From the NCBI GenBank assembly GCA_963843085.1, contig CAWJJG010000010.1, positions 372,001-436,000 on the forward strand: 64,000 bases of DNA, read 5' to 3'. The stretch comes from DASUPK01 sp963843085. Lineage in GTDB: Bacteria; Actinomycetota; Thermoleophilia; Solirubrobacterales; 70-9. Below, piece by piece: positions 17,208 through 25,989 of the stretch; the stretch's first letter is position 1, and the number at the start of each line of letters is the position of its first letter. The notes beneath the pieces were generated by a model. That model was not told where the DNA came from, searched no databases, and saw only the letters and a program-made list of their open reading frames with translations. The position numbers and the translations under genes are program-made.

Positions 17208-18824
17208 ATGAACGACTCCTCCCAGACAACGGTTGCGGATTACCTGCGCGTGCTGCGGCGTTCGCGCTGGCTGATCGCTGCGGTCACCCTGCTCTGCGCT
17301 GGAGCTGGTGTCGCCTACGTCGTCTTGAAGACGCCGAACTACGAGGCCACGGCGCAGGAGACCATCAACGATCCCGCCCAGGATCTCGCGAAGCTCGGAA
17401 GCCAGGCCGGGACAGCCCAGCTCCCACTGCAGCTGGCCGCAGCCCACGCCCCCGATGTCACTCGTCTGGCCGTACTCCAGCGTGTGAAGAAGGACCTCGG
17501 GCTGAACGACACCCTCGACGACGTTCGCTCCCTGATCACGGCTGACGTCGACCCGAATGCCTTCACCGTCAAGATCACCGCAAACGCATCAAGCGCCGAC
17601 GATGCAGCCGAGATCGCCAACGCCTTCGCGAACGCCGACGCTCGCGTCTCGACCGCCGAGGCGCGCACCCGCTATGCGGCGCAGGCGCACAGCCTGACCC
17701 GGAAGCTCAGGTCGCTGACCGCCTCGGGGGATCCGACGGCCGCGGTGATCGTCGCCAACAGGGTCTCGAATCTGCAGGGTCTCGCCACCACGGCTCAGCC
17801 CGTCGTCGTGAGCGCTCAGGCGCAGCCCCCCACCTCGCCGACCTCGCCGAAGCCCGGCCGGGACATCGCTGCCGCGACGGTCTTCGGGTTCCTGCTCGGG
17901 ATGGCCATCGCGTACGGGCGCTCTGTGCTCGATCGGCGCCTGCGGGACTCATCTTCCGTCGAGGAGATCTTTGATTTCCCGGTGCTGGCCCGCCTGCGCC
18001 GAAACGTCTTCGGCCACACGGGCTCTTCCAGCGACGCGGAGAGCAAGGGGCTCGGCCCGCTTGATCCCATCGACGGCGAGACCTTCCGCGTGCTTCGCGA
18101 AAACCTTCGTTACCTGGAAATCGACCGCGACCTTCGCACGATCGTCGTGACCAGTGCGGTGCCGGAGGAGGGCAAGTCCACCGTCGCCGCCTGTCTCGCC
18201 ATGGCCAACGCCTCCGCCGGCAAGCGCACGCTTCTGGTCGAGTGCGACCTTCGCAAGAGCGTTTTGGCTGACCGGTTCAAGATCAACGAGGCCCCAGGAC
18301 TCTCGGACTATCTCGGTGGGCGGAAGTCCCCCGCCGAGATCCTGCAGAGCGTGCCCGTCCCGGGCGCGACCCACGAGCACGGGATCGACGTGCCCTGGGG
18401 GAACGGCGAGAACAGCGCCGCCCCGCAGTCCCTGGTCTGCATCACCGCCGGCTCGGCGCCTCCGCGCCCGGCAGACGTGCTCAGCTCAGAGCGATTCGCC
18501 CGCTTTCTGAAGCAGGTCGCAAAGGTCTACGACCGGGTGATCATCGACTGCCCGCCGCTGCTCCCCGTGGCAGACACTCGAGAGATCGCTCCGCACGCCG
18601 ATTGCGTGGTGCTATGCGTCCGGCTGAACCGGACCACACGCGACCAGGCCCGGGCGGCGAAGGAGGCGCTCGAGCGCCTGCCGTCTCGACCCGTCGGGCT
18701 GGTGCTGACGGACTTCACCGAGCCCGACAAGGATTATTACGCCGGCTATTACCACTCGGCCCGCGATCTCGCCGCGACCGCCGGCGAGAATGGCAAGAGC
18801 AGCAAGGTCTCTCAGCCGGCCTGA
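17208..18824 (+). CDS. Wzz-domain polysaccharide co-polymerase fused to BY-kinase
   Basis: The 538-residue protein combines a Wzz chain-length domain with two membrane helices (about 23-42 and 219-238) and a cytoplasmic bacterial tyrosine kinase. The kinase has Walker A PEEGKST (to about residue 324), Walker A' LLVECDLRKS (about 341-350) and Walker B VIIDCPP (about 444-450). A C-terminal cluster DYYAGYY (about 510-516) is the likely autophosphorylation site. It should control chain length and export of the locus product. I chose the ATG at 17208; the frame is open upstream over the divergent GH16 gene. Confidence 0.93.
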   Translation: MNDSSQTTVADYLRVLRRSRWLIAAVTLLCAGAGVAYVVLKTPNYEATAQETINDPAQDLAKLGSQAGTAQLPLQLAAAHAPDVTRLAVLQRVKKDLGLNDTLDDVRSLITADVDPNAFTVKITANASSADDAAEIANAFANADARVSTAEARTRYAAQAHSLTRKLRSLTASGDPTAAVIVANRVSNLQGLATTAQPVVVSAQAQPPTSPTSPKPGRDIAAATVFGFLLGMAIAYGRSVLDRRLRDSSSVEEIFDFPVLARLRRNVFGHTGSSSDAESKGLGPLDPIDGETFRVLRENLRYLEIDRDLRTIVVTSAVPEEGKSTVAACLAMANASAGKRTLLVECDLRKSVLADRFKINEAPGLSDYLGGRKSPAEILQSVPVPGATHEHGIDVPWGNGENSAAPQSLVCITAGSAPPRPADVLSSERFARFLKQVAKVYDRVIIDCPPLLPVADTREIAPHADCVVLCVRLNRTTRDQARAAKEALERLPSRPVGLVLTDFTEPDKDYYAGYYHSARDLAATAGENGKSSKVSQPA

Positions 18825-20143
18825 CCGGCGGTGGGGATCGCCGACGTCGGCGACGGTGTCGTCGCCGGTGTCGACCTTGGTATGGGTTTCGCCTCCTCGA
18901 CCATGGCCGGCCGGGTGACGTACGCGAGTGCGACGAGGAGCCCCGGCAGCACATAGAGGTACTTGTCGCCGAGCTGGTTGTCGATCGCGCCATTGATAAG
19001 CCACATCACGATCGAGACGCTGATGGCAGCGGCGACGTCTCGCTGTGGCCCTGCGAGGGAGCGCCAAGCCGACGAGGCGAGACCTCCCAGGTAGATCAGG
19101 AAGGAAGAGAACGCGATCAGCCCACCGGCAGCGAGCAGCTGCAGATAGATCGAATGGGCGTCGGCGATGACGCTGAACCCGACGCCCTGGATCGGCCTCG
19201 CTTCGAACTGCTGGACGGCCAGATGGGCGAGCTGCGAGCGCTGCGTGTCGCTGCCGGCCGTGTTCACCGCGGTGCCGACGTCTCCTGTGAGGCGGATCTG
19301 CTTGAGGATCTCGTCCCCGGCGAAGTAGAAGAGCGCAAGGAGAATCATCCCGACGATGGGGACCGAGTAGCCGAGGCCGGTGCGCAGGCGCGGAATCGCG
19401 ATCATCGTCACGAGCACGCCGAGAATCGCCGTGACCGCACCGGCTCGGGATCCCGAGGCATATGCGCCGGCCAGCAGGAGCGTGGTGCAGGCGAACCCGG
19501 CTGTGCGCCAGCGCCCGCCGCGGCCCACCCAGAGGAGCGCCAGGGGGATCGCGATGGTGCACGTCAGCGCGAGGTAGTTGGGATGGATGGTGAGACCCGC
19601 GGAGCGCCCGGTTCCATACACGAACGGAGCTATGTGGATCCCCCCAAAGTCGAGAATGCCGACGGCGGCGTTGACGACGGCGCCGAGCATGAACACGTCG
19701 AGCAGCCGTTCGATCCGGCGCCCGCTGGTGGCAACCGAGGCGATCAGGACCGGAATCACAACGACCGCCGTCTCGAACTGCAAGAGCGCCACCAAATCTG
19801 ACCGCGGGACGAGAATCAGCGGCTGGACCTGACCCACCTGCGGAATCGTCCGAATGTGAATGAGGATGTCGTTCAGCACGCCAGTGTCGGGAGGAAAGAT
19901 CAACCGCAGCATGGCCGCGAGAGCGAAACCGATCGCGGCGGCGAACATCCAGGGCGGCAATGGAATCGGCTTGCGCAGCACGATGGTCCGGGTCGCCACT
20001 ATGAGAAATGCCAGGGAGAGGAAGGCGTTCGCGATGGCGCCTCCGCCGAGACGGAAGCCGTTCCAAGTGATCAGGAAGAGTGAGACGCCCACCGCCGCGT
20101 AAGCGAATTCGTCGAGCGAGTTGCTGGACGTGCTGGATCTCAT
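18812..20143 (-). CDS. O-antigen ligase/polymerase family membrane protein
   Basis: This 443-residue protein has about eleven hydrophobic segments and the Wzy_C hallmarks: TIHPNYLAL, a GSRAGAVTA segment, and external loop RSQLAHLAVQQFEARPIQGVGF followed by DAHSIYLQLLAAGG. It is a second polymerase/ligase-like protein beside the one at 9606-11591 and lacks its TPR tail. It overlaps the convergent BY-kinase by 13 bases. One of the two may polymerise repeats and the other attach the glycan to its carrier; the sequence does not say which. Confidence 0.87.
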   Translation of the reverse strand: MRSSTSSNSLDEFAYAAVGVSLFLITWNGFRLGGGAIANAFLSLAFLIVATRTIVLRKPIPLPPWMFAAAIGFALAAMLRLIFPPDTGVLNDILIHIRTIPQVGQVQPLILVPRSDLVALLQFETAVVVIPVLIASVATSGRRIERLLDVFMLGAVVNAAVGILDFGGIHIAPFVYGTGRSAGLTIHPNYLALTCTIAIPLALLWVGRGGRWRTAGFACTTLLLAGAYASGSRAGAVTAILGVLVTMIAIPRLRTGLGYSVPIVGMILLALFYFAGDEILKQIRLTGDVGTAVNTAGSDTQRSQLAHLAVQQFEARPIQGVGFSVIADAHSIYLQLLAAGGLIAFSSFLIYLGGLASSAWRSLAGPQRDVAAAISVSIVMWLINGAIDNQLGDKYLYVLPGLLVALAYVTRPAMVEEAKPIPRSTPATTPSPTSAIPTAGQAG

Positions 20144-20164
20144 GGAGCGCCGCAGGGTAGTGAG

Positions 20165-21451
20165 TCAGGGAGCGATTCCCGCCGGTTCGGGCTGGGGTTC
20201 GGGGACGGTCTCGTCCTTGTCGGGAGGGGTCGTCAGCCGCCTCCCCACCAGCACCCGGACGCAGTCGCGAACGATCGTCCCGGCCGCCGCGCCGACGGCC
20301 CCGGCGGCAGCCGCCCCGCCGACGATCGCCGCAACCGAGGCGACCCCAGCCTGGATCTGGGAGACCCCGACGCGGCGGTGTCGCCCGAGACTGCTGCCCA
20401 CGACCACGCAGAGATCGGCGATCACGCCGATCGGAGCCGCCGCGATACAGAGCCCGAGTACGAGTGGCCCATCGCCCTGGGTGAGGCCCTCGAGCTTGCT
20501 GATCGAGTCGCCGACCAGCAGCGCAAAGGCGAAGACGAGCACCGCGAGGACGATCGCCGCGATCACTGCCGTGAGGAACGCGCGACGCAGCAGGTGAGCG
20601 CCGGCCTCGCGGTCCCCGCCGAGGGTGCTGCCGACGGATCGCAGAGCTACGGGCATCGCCGGAGCGTAGGCGAGGGTCGCGGCCCCGTTTTCGAGGGTGC
20701 TCGCGGTCGCGAACAGGCCGAGCGCGGTCGGGCTGAGGATCGAGGCGACGAGGAGGGTGTCGGCCTGGTTCGTGAGCAGGTTGGTGATCTGGGCGACGCC
20801 GAACCAGAGGCGCTTGCGGTGCACACGGCCCTCGGGATGCTCTGCCTCCGGCAGCCCCGCCCGGGCGCGGCGGACGATGATCAGCAGCGCCAAGAAGCCG
20901 ATTCCCTCGGCAGCCGCGAAGCAGCTGATCACGACTTGGGGCGTCGGCTCGATGAGCGCGCCGATCACGGCCGCGATGCTCGAGAGGAGCCGTGCTCCAC
21001 CGAGCCATCTCGCCGGTGAATGGAAGTCGCCGAGTCCGTTGAGCACGGCCCCGAGCCCGATCGACCAGACCAGAAAGGCGCTGTTCAGTCCGATCACGAC
21101 CAGCAACGGCGCGGTGCCGCTCGTCGGCCCGAGCACCAGGTAGACCAGAGGACCGAGCACGAGGGCGAGTGGTGCCTGCCGCATCAGCGCACGGATGGAG
21201 CGGTCCACGGTGACCCGGTTCGGGTAGGAGACATTCAGCCTGATCAGCTCCCCGGAGAGCCCGAAGTCGGCAAGCGCCTGTCCCACGAGGGCGGAGGCCA
21301 CCGCGGTGACGATCACGCCGATTCCCGAGAGCCCCCCGATGATCGATCCGGTCGCCAGCAGCGCCAGCGTCTGGGATTTGTTGAACAGGTTGAGGCTGAG
21401 GTTCCAGATCGAGGCCCTCGACAGCCGCCCCGTCGGCTTCGAGGCGCTCAG
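20165..21451 (-). CDS. Polysaccharide flippase (Wzx/MOP superfamily), probable CTG start
   Basis: This is a polytopic MATE/MOP-type flippase with about twelve helices, expected to move lipid-linked repeat units outward. The first standard start (GTG, 21314-21316) cuts off the conserved N terminus. Reading upstream in frame gives a typical first amphipathic stretch and helix (SRASIWNLSLNLFNKSQTLALL) back to CTG at 21449-21451. That CTG overlaps the stop of the upstream methyltransferase as CTGA and gives 428 residues, the usual flippase length. No ribosome site is visible, so reinitiation is likely. The start codon is inferred. Confidence 0.83.
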   Translation of the reverse strand: MSASKPTGRLSRASIWNLSLNLFNKSQTLALLATGSIIGGLSGIGVIVTAVASALVGQALADFGLSGELIRLNVSYPNRVTVDRSIRALMRQAPLALVLGPLVYLVLGPTSGTAPLLVVIGLNSAFLVWSIGLGAVLNGLGDFHSPARWLGGARLLSSIAAVIGALIEPTPQVVISCFAAAEGIGFLALLIIVRRARAGLPEAEHPEGRVHRKRLWFGVAQITNLLTNQADTLLVASILSPTALGLFATASTLENGAATLAYAPAMPVALRSVGSTLGGDREAGAHLLRRAFLTAVIAAIVLAVLVFAFALLVGDSISKLEGLTQGDGPLVLGLCIAAAPIGVIADLCVVVGSSLGRHRRVGVSQIQAGVASVAAIVGGAAAAGAVGAAAGTIVRDCVRVLVGRRLTTPPDKDETVPEPQPEPAGIAP

Positions 21452-22512
21452 GACGGCCGGGCCCGGACGACGATCGCGATCGACGTGAGCGTGTAGGAGC
21501 CGGCCAGAAACCGCAGTACCGGCTCTTCTCCGTAGGGGGGAACGTCGACGAACTCGTCGAGCAGGCCGTCACCGCGCGAGAAGTCGAACGCGGCGACCTG
21601 ATGCCCCTGGGCCTCGAGCCTTTCCTTCAGCGTCAGCACGTCGCGCTTCCTGTAGATCACCGTGGGGCCGCTCTCGACGGTGTCGTCGTCGGAGGTGAGG
21701 TTGTACTCGGTGGTGTGGAGGGCGATCCCGCCCGGAGCGAGCGTGTCGACGGACCGCTCGATGAACTCCATGCCGCGCTCGAGGGACCCGAGGTGCTCCA
21801 GCGAGCAGATCGACCAGCAGAAGTCGAAGTCCCGGAGATCGCCGGGAATCTCCGTCATGTCAACCGGGCGCCAGGTGACGAGCTCGCGGAAGGCTTCCTC
21901 GCCGCATACCTCCGGACGCTGCAGGCCCTCGACCCCGAAGGCGTGCTGGCCCGACCGGGTCCAGCCGAGCGCCTCCCTCGAGGTGGGCTCCAGATCGGTC
22001 GCCACCACCTCGACCCCCCGGCTCGCGAACAGCGGGACGAGCGCCTCGCGGCCCACCCCGAACCCGAGCCCACGACGGCCGGACTCGAGCAGGCCCAGGT
22101 CGTTCAGCACCTCTGCGGCGTAGGTGAATTCCCAGGTCTTGCGGTGGGCCGTCGGCGGCTCTGCCATCGCCTCGCACCAGGCTCGAAACCACGGCTCGTC
22201 GAGCTGGGCCTGCGTGCAGAGCCGGGACCGAACGAGCTCCGGGAACCGATCGTCGGGGACCTGCTCGTGGTGGTTGGTCTCAGGCCCGCGCTGCTGCTCG
22301 AGCCGAGCCAGACGCATTGCCAGCAACTCCTGGTTGCGCTTCAGCTGGCCCAGGCCGGCCAGCTCGGCGCGTTGGTTCTGGATGCGGCGGCGCGCCGATT
22401 CCGGCAGCAACTCGAAGATGGCGCGGACCAGTCGAGCGATGAGGTTTTTCACCACGCGCAGCGTAAATGGGCGAGCGAACCGGCGTGCCACCTGGGATGC
22501 CGTTGCTAGCAT
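21448..22512 (-). CDS. SAM-dependent methyltransferase with N-terminal helical region
   Basis: About 354 residues from the ATG at 22510-22512. The N-terminal part is helical (LARLEQQRG coiled segment) and the methyltransferase domain begins near residue 130 (GRRGLGFGVGREALVPLFASRGVEVVATDLEP), with FDFCWSICSLEHLGSLERGMEFI as the motif after the SAM site. It is likely a tailoring or glycan-modifying methyltransferase. Alternative starts are ATG at 22540-22542 and GTG at 22450-22455; the divergent TylF-like gene starts at 22522, so a shorter form would leave more room for promoters. Its stop overlaps the flippase start. Confidence 0.82.
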   Translation of the reverse strand: MLATASQVARRFARPFTLRVVKNLIARLVRAIFELLPESARRRIQNQRAELAGLGQLKRNQELLAMRLARLEQQRGPETNHHEQVPDDRFPELVRSRLCTQAQLDEPWFRAWCEAMAEPPTAHRKTWEFTYAAEVLNDLGLLESGRRGLGFGVGREALVPLFASRGVEVVATDLEPTSREALGWTRSGQHAFGVEGLQRPEVCGEEAFRELVTWRPVDMTEIPGDLRDFDFCWSICSLEHLGSLERGMEFIERSVDTLAPGGIALHTTEYNLTSDDDTVESGPTVIYRKRDVLTLKERLEAQGHQVAAFDFSRGDGLLDEFVDVPPYGEEPVLRFLAGSYTLTSIAIVVRARPS

Positions 22513-22521
22513 CGCCGCGCC

Positions 22522-23382
22522 ATGGGGGCCGCCGAGACGCAAATCGATCTGTCACGTGATCTCTACCTCGACCTCCTCAAGCGCACCCTGACGGGTGCCG
22601 TCGCCGAGGAGAGCGACTCGATTCTGGGCGGGGTGGCTACCTCGGGTTCGCCCGTCCTCCGGAAGCGCGCCGCGGACGCCGTCGGCCGCCTGGTCGGGCG
22701 CTTCGGCTTCGAGCTCGCCTACAAGAAGCCATACGACCCCGCGCTGAGAGAGCGGGGGCGTGACTGGCCTGCACGCGCAGACTCGATGATCGGATTGCGG
22801 CGCATGCAGAACATCCAGGAGTGCATCGAGGCAGTGATTCGCGACGATGTCCCCGGCGATCTGATCGAGACCGGCGTCTGGAGGGGCGGAGCGACGATCT
22901 TCATGCGAGGCGTCCTCAAGGCGTTTGGCGACACCTCGCGCAGCGTCTGGGTCGCCGACTCGTTCCAGGGCCTGCCGCCGCCGGATCCCGCCCGCTTCCC
23001 GGCGGACGAGGGCGACACCTTCTACAAGCAGACCGGCCTGTCGGTCGGCGTCGAGCAGGTCAAGCACAACTTCGAGCGCTACGGGCTGCTCGACGATCAG
23101 GTCAAGTTCCTGGAGGGGTGGTTCAAGGACACGCTGCCCACGGCTCCGGTCGAACAGCTGGCGGTGCTGCGCCTCGACGGTGACCTCTACGAGTCCACCT
23201 GGCAGGCGATCGAGGCGCTCTATCCGAAGCTCTCCCCCGGAGGGTTCTGCATCGTCGACGACTACGGCGACCTCGTGGCACAGTGCCAGCGGGCCATTCA
23301 CGACTACCGCGACGCGCACGGCATCACCGAGGAGATCGTGGACGTCGACGGCATCGGCGCCTACTGGCGCAAGAGCTTGTAG
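22522..23382 (+). CDS. TylF/MycF-type O-methyltransferase
   Basis: This 286-residue protein matches the TylF (macrocin O-methyltransferase) family. Key segments are DLIETGVWRGGATIFMRG (SAM loop), VWVADSFQGLPPP, the metal-binding LRLDGDLYESTW and CIVDDYG. Family members methylate sugar hydroxyls using SAM and magnesium, which suits sugar decoration in this locus. It ends exactly where the convergent methyltransferase gene ends (23382/23383), with no intergenic terminator visible. Confidence 0.92.
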   Translation: MGAAETQIDLSRDLYLDLLKRTLTGAVAEESDSILGGVATSGSPVLRKRAADAVGRLVGRFGFELAYKKPYDPALRERGRDWPARADSMIGLRRMQNIQECIEAVIRDDVPGDLIETGVWRGGATIFMRGVLKAFGDTSRSVWVADSFQGLPPPDPARFPADEGDTFYKQTGLSVGVEQVKHNFERYGLLDDQVKFLEGWFKDTLPTAPVEQLAVLRLDGDLYESTWQAIEALYPKLSPGGFCIVDDYGDLVAQCQRAIHDYRDAHGITEEIVDVDGIGAYWRKSL

Positions 23383-24081
23383 TCAGCCCTGGTCAGCGCG
23401 CCGCGCGCGAACTATGTAGCGAACGCTGGTCAGGTTGTCGAAGAGGCCGAAGGTGATCCTCCGGAAGAGCCTGACCAGGCCGGTGCGCCGCTCGGGAAGC
23501 GGGGTCCTGACGTCCTCGAGGACGAGCCCTGAGTGCGTCGTGAGCTCGATCGCCGTGTCGCGAACGAAGAAGCGCAGGTGCGTGCGATCGCAGATCCCCG
23601 CGTTCTCCAGGTGCCAGCGGCCGCGGAAGAGCAGGCCTCCGGAGACGCGGTAATGCCGGACGTTCGGCACGCTCACGATCAGTACGCCTCCCGGCCGCAG
23701 GCAGCGGTGCATCTGCGTCACGACGCGCCAAGGATCGACGAGATGCTCGAGTACGTCGAGGCAGAGGATCGTGTCGAAGGGGCCCTCCTCGGCGATCACC
23801 TGCTCGACGAATTCCTCGTCGTCGAGGTTTCCGGCGAGCTGGAAGTCGAGATCGGGGTCCGGGTTCTCGGCGCTCACCAGATCGACGGTGCCCGCGCGGG
23901 TCGCCTGGCCCACTCGCTTCAGGTGGCCGGCCGTAGCGCCCGTCCCGCCGCCGACATCTAGGACCGCTCCCGCCGACTGGGGGATGCTCGGCAGGACGTC
24001 GTAGCGAACCTGGTCGTTGTATCCGCCGACGATGGCGGGTGTCTGAGGCGCCGCTGCGGGTGGGGAAGTGGGGTTGGTGAT
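23383..24081 (-). CDS. Class I SAM-dependent methyltransferase without a normal start codon
   Basis: The conserved protein begins around IVGGYNDQVRYDVLPSIP and runs through AVLDVGGGTGATAGHL (SAM motif I), DTILCLDVLEHLVDPW and PGGVLIVSVPNVRHY, a UbiG-like type often found in surface-sugar loci. No in-frame ATG, GTG or TTG lies ahead of this region. The best site is an ATC at 24079-24081 preceded by a GAGG, giving 232 residues. An ATG at 24100 is in another frame. Either a rare start or a one-base frame error is implied. The divergent GT8-like gene starts at 24168. Confidence 0.75.
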   Translation of the reverse strand: MTNPTSPPAAAPQTPAIVGGYNDQVRYDVLPSIPQSAGAVLDVGGGTGATAGHLKRVGQATRAGTVDLVSAENPDPDLDFQLAGNLDDEEFVEQVIAEEGPFDTILCLDVLEHLVDPWRVVTQMHRCLRPGGVLIVSVPNVRHYRVSGGLLFRGRWHLENAGICDRTHLRFFVRDTAIELTTHSGLVLEDVRTPLPERRTGLVRLFRRITFGLFDNLTSVRYIVRARRADQG

Positions 24082-24167
24082 TGGACCCTCGCAGTAACAT
24101 CGCCGGGCTTCGGGATCCGGCGGCCGGGGGAAGCTAGCAGCCGCTTCTCGAGGCTGAGCCGGATGCC

Positions 24168-25349
24168 ATGAACCAGCCTGCCTACTGCACGATCCTCGCG
24201 CGAAACTACCTGCCGGCGGCCCTGACGCTGAGCGAGAGCCTGCTGCGCTACGGGGACGGCACGCCGCTGACGATCTTCCTGATCGACGCGACGGACGAGA
24301 CCGACCTGCCCGAGACGCCCGGCGTCCGCTGGATGCATCCGGGGATGCTGGACCTTCCCGAACGGACGGTGCTCGAGCTCGCGATGGACTACGACCTCGT
24401 GGAGTTCGCGACGGCGGTGAAGCCGCTCGTCCTGCAGGTGCTGCTGCGCGAGCACGAGCGCGCCGCCTATCTCGACCCGGACACCTACGTCGTCTCACCG
24501 ATGGACGAGCTCAGCCCGGCACTCGAAGCGAGCCACGGGATCGTCCTGACGCCGCACTACATCGAGCCGCCCTCGGACGGGAGCCAGTTCTCCGAGGGCC
24601 ATCTTCTGCACGTCGGCTTCTACAACCTCGGCTTTTGCGCGGTGGACCGGCGCGCCGCGGACTTCCTGACCTGGTGGTGGGGGCACCTGAGCAAGGAGTG
24701 CCTGCACGAGCCGCTGGCGGGGCTGTTCGTCGACCAGAAGTGGGTCGACGTCGGAGGGGGCTTCTTCGGCGCGACCAGCCTGCAGCACCGCGGCTACAAC
24801 ATCAGCATCGCGAACCTGCACGAGCGGCCGATCGCCCGGGACGAGGACGGGTACTTCATCGCCGGCGCAGATGACCGCCTTCGTCTCTTCCACTTTCACT
24901 CATTCGACCCCCGTCGCCCGGATGAGCTCACGACGCGTGTGGCCCTGCACGACGGCCGCGCCCTGCAGGAGGAGCTCCAGGCGCTCGCGCGCGAGTACGC
25001 GGACGCCGTGCTCGCGAACGAGCGGAAGATCGGTCCGCAGCCGGACTATCGCTACGCCGTCGACACGACCGGGCGCCGGATCACCAGGCGGATGCGCCAT
25101 GCGTTCCGGGTGGCCTCGCAGGCGCAGCCCGGCGGCCTCCCGTCTCCCTTCGTGGCCGCCGAGGCCGAGGACTACGAGCGCTGGCGACGGTCGGCGCGCG
25201 GCCTGGCGGGCAGGCTGATGTTGTCCGATGTCGCAAAGGCAATGCGGATGGCGCTGCCAGAGGAGTACGAGCGGGTGAAGAAGCGCCTGCCGGGGGTGAC
25301 GGCGTCGCTCCGCGGCCGCTTCATGGAGAAGTCGGGGTGGCTCAAGTGA
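24168..25349 (+). CDS. GT8-like glycosyltransferase
   Basis: The 393-residue protein opens with an acceptor-side pattern seen in GT-A enzymes (YCTILARNYLPAALTLSESLLRYG) and carries the metal/nucleotide motif AAYLDPDTYVV with DPD in the DxD place. Further family-like points are FYNLGFCAVDR and FVDQKWVD, and a late HFHSFDP. It likely transfers a hexose from a UDP- or GDP-sugar at the cytoplasmic face. Its stop overlaps the next gene's GTG at 25346 (GTGA), showing operon organisation. Confidence 0.8.
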   Translation: MNQPAYCTILARNYLPAALTLSESLLRYGDGTPLTIFLIDATDETDLPETPGVRWMHPGMLDLPERTVLELAMDYDLVEFATAVKPLVLQVLLREHERAAYLDPDTYVVSPMDELSPALEASHGIVLTPHYIEPPSDGSQFSEGHLLHVGFYNLGFCAVDRRAADFLTWWWGHLSKECLHEPLAGLFVDQKWVDVGGGFFGATSLQHRGYNISIANLHERPIARDEDGYFIAGADDRLRLFHFHSFDPRRPDELTTRVALHDGRALQEELQALAREYADAVLANERKIGPQPDYRYAVDTTGRRITRRMRHAFRVASQAQPGGLPSPFVAAEAEDYERWRRSARGLAGRLMLSDVAKAMRMALPEEYERVKKRLPGVTASLRGRFMEKSGWLK

Positions 25350-25989
25350 AGAAGGCGCTGGCCCTTCTCCACTACCAGCTGACCCGCCTGCGCAACATCT
25401 GGTGGGGGGAGACCGAGGCTGTTGTGCGCCGCCTGAAGCGCAAGGGCCGGATCGTCTACGGGGAGGGGAGCTATGGCTTCCCCAAGGTCCACACCTTCGT
25501 TCACGACAAGACGCGCCTGGTGGTCGGGAAATACAGCGCCATCGGCGGCACCTATCTCCTCGGTGGGTACCACCCGGTCGACCACGTGACCGCGTACCCG
25601 CTCCGGATCAACCTGGGCCTGGATGGCGCCGGCCAGGACGGCAACCCGGTCGCGATCGGCGACACTCAGGTCGGCAACGACGTCTGGACGGATTCGGCTG
25701 CTGGATTCTCGGCGGGGTGACGATCGGGGACGGCGCCATCGTCGCCACGGGCGCCGTGGTCACCAAGGACGTACCGCCCTACGCGATCGTCGGCGGCGTT
25801 CCGGCCAAGGTCATTCGTTATCGGCACACAGAGGAGCAGCGCGAGGCGCTTCTTGAGATTCGCTGGTGGGACTGGCCGCGTGAGGAGATCGTCAAGGCCG
25901 TGCCGCTGCTGGTCTCCCCGGACATCGACGCGTTCATCCAGTACGCGCGAGACAGGGAGCGTGTCGAGCAGCCGGTCGAGCGCCTCTAG
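25337..25989 (+). pseudogene. Hexapeptide-repeat acyltransferase, one-base frameshift
   Basis: Left-handed beta-helix acyltransferase read in two frames. Frame one gives the N-terminal part to VGNDVW (about 25337-25688) and then ends early at 25720. Frame two continues with GFGCWILGGVTIGDGAIVATGAVVTKDVPPYAIVGGVPAKVIRYR to the stop at 25987-25989. The join fits loss of one base at 25688/25689, where DVW-A-C should read DVWI. CatB/WbbJ-type enzymes acetylate sugars. The likely start is GTG at 25346 overlapping the previous stop. It may be truly broken or a base-call error. Confidence 0.85.

Noticed and set aside
18612..21572. Long open frame of 986 codons on the minus strand across the polymerase and flippase genes
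   Set aside because: Arg/Asp/Pro-rich composition with no domain; it shadows two membrane proteins in another frame and results from high GC.
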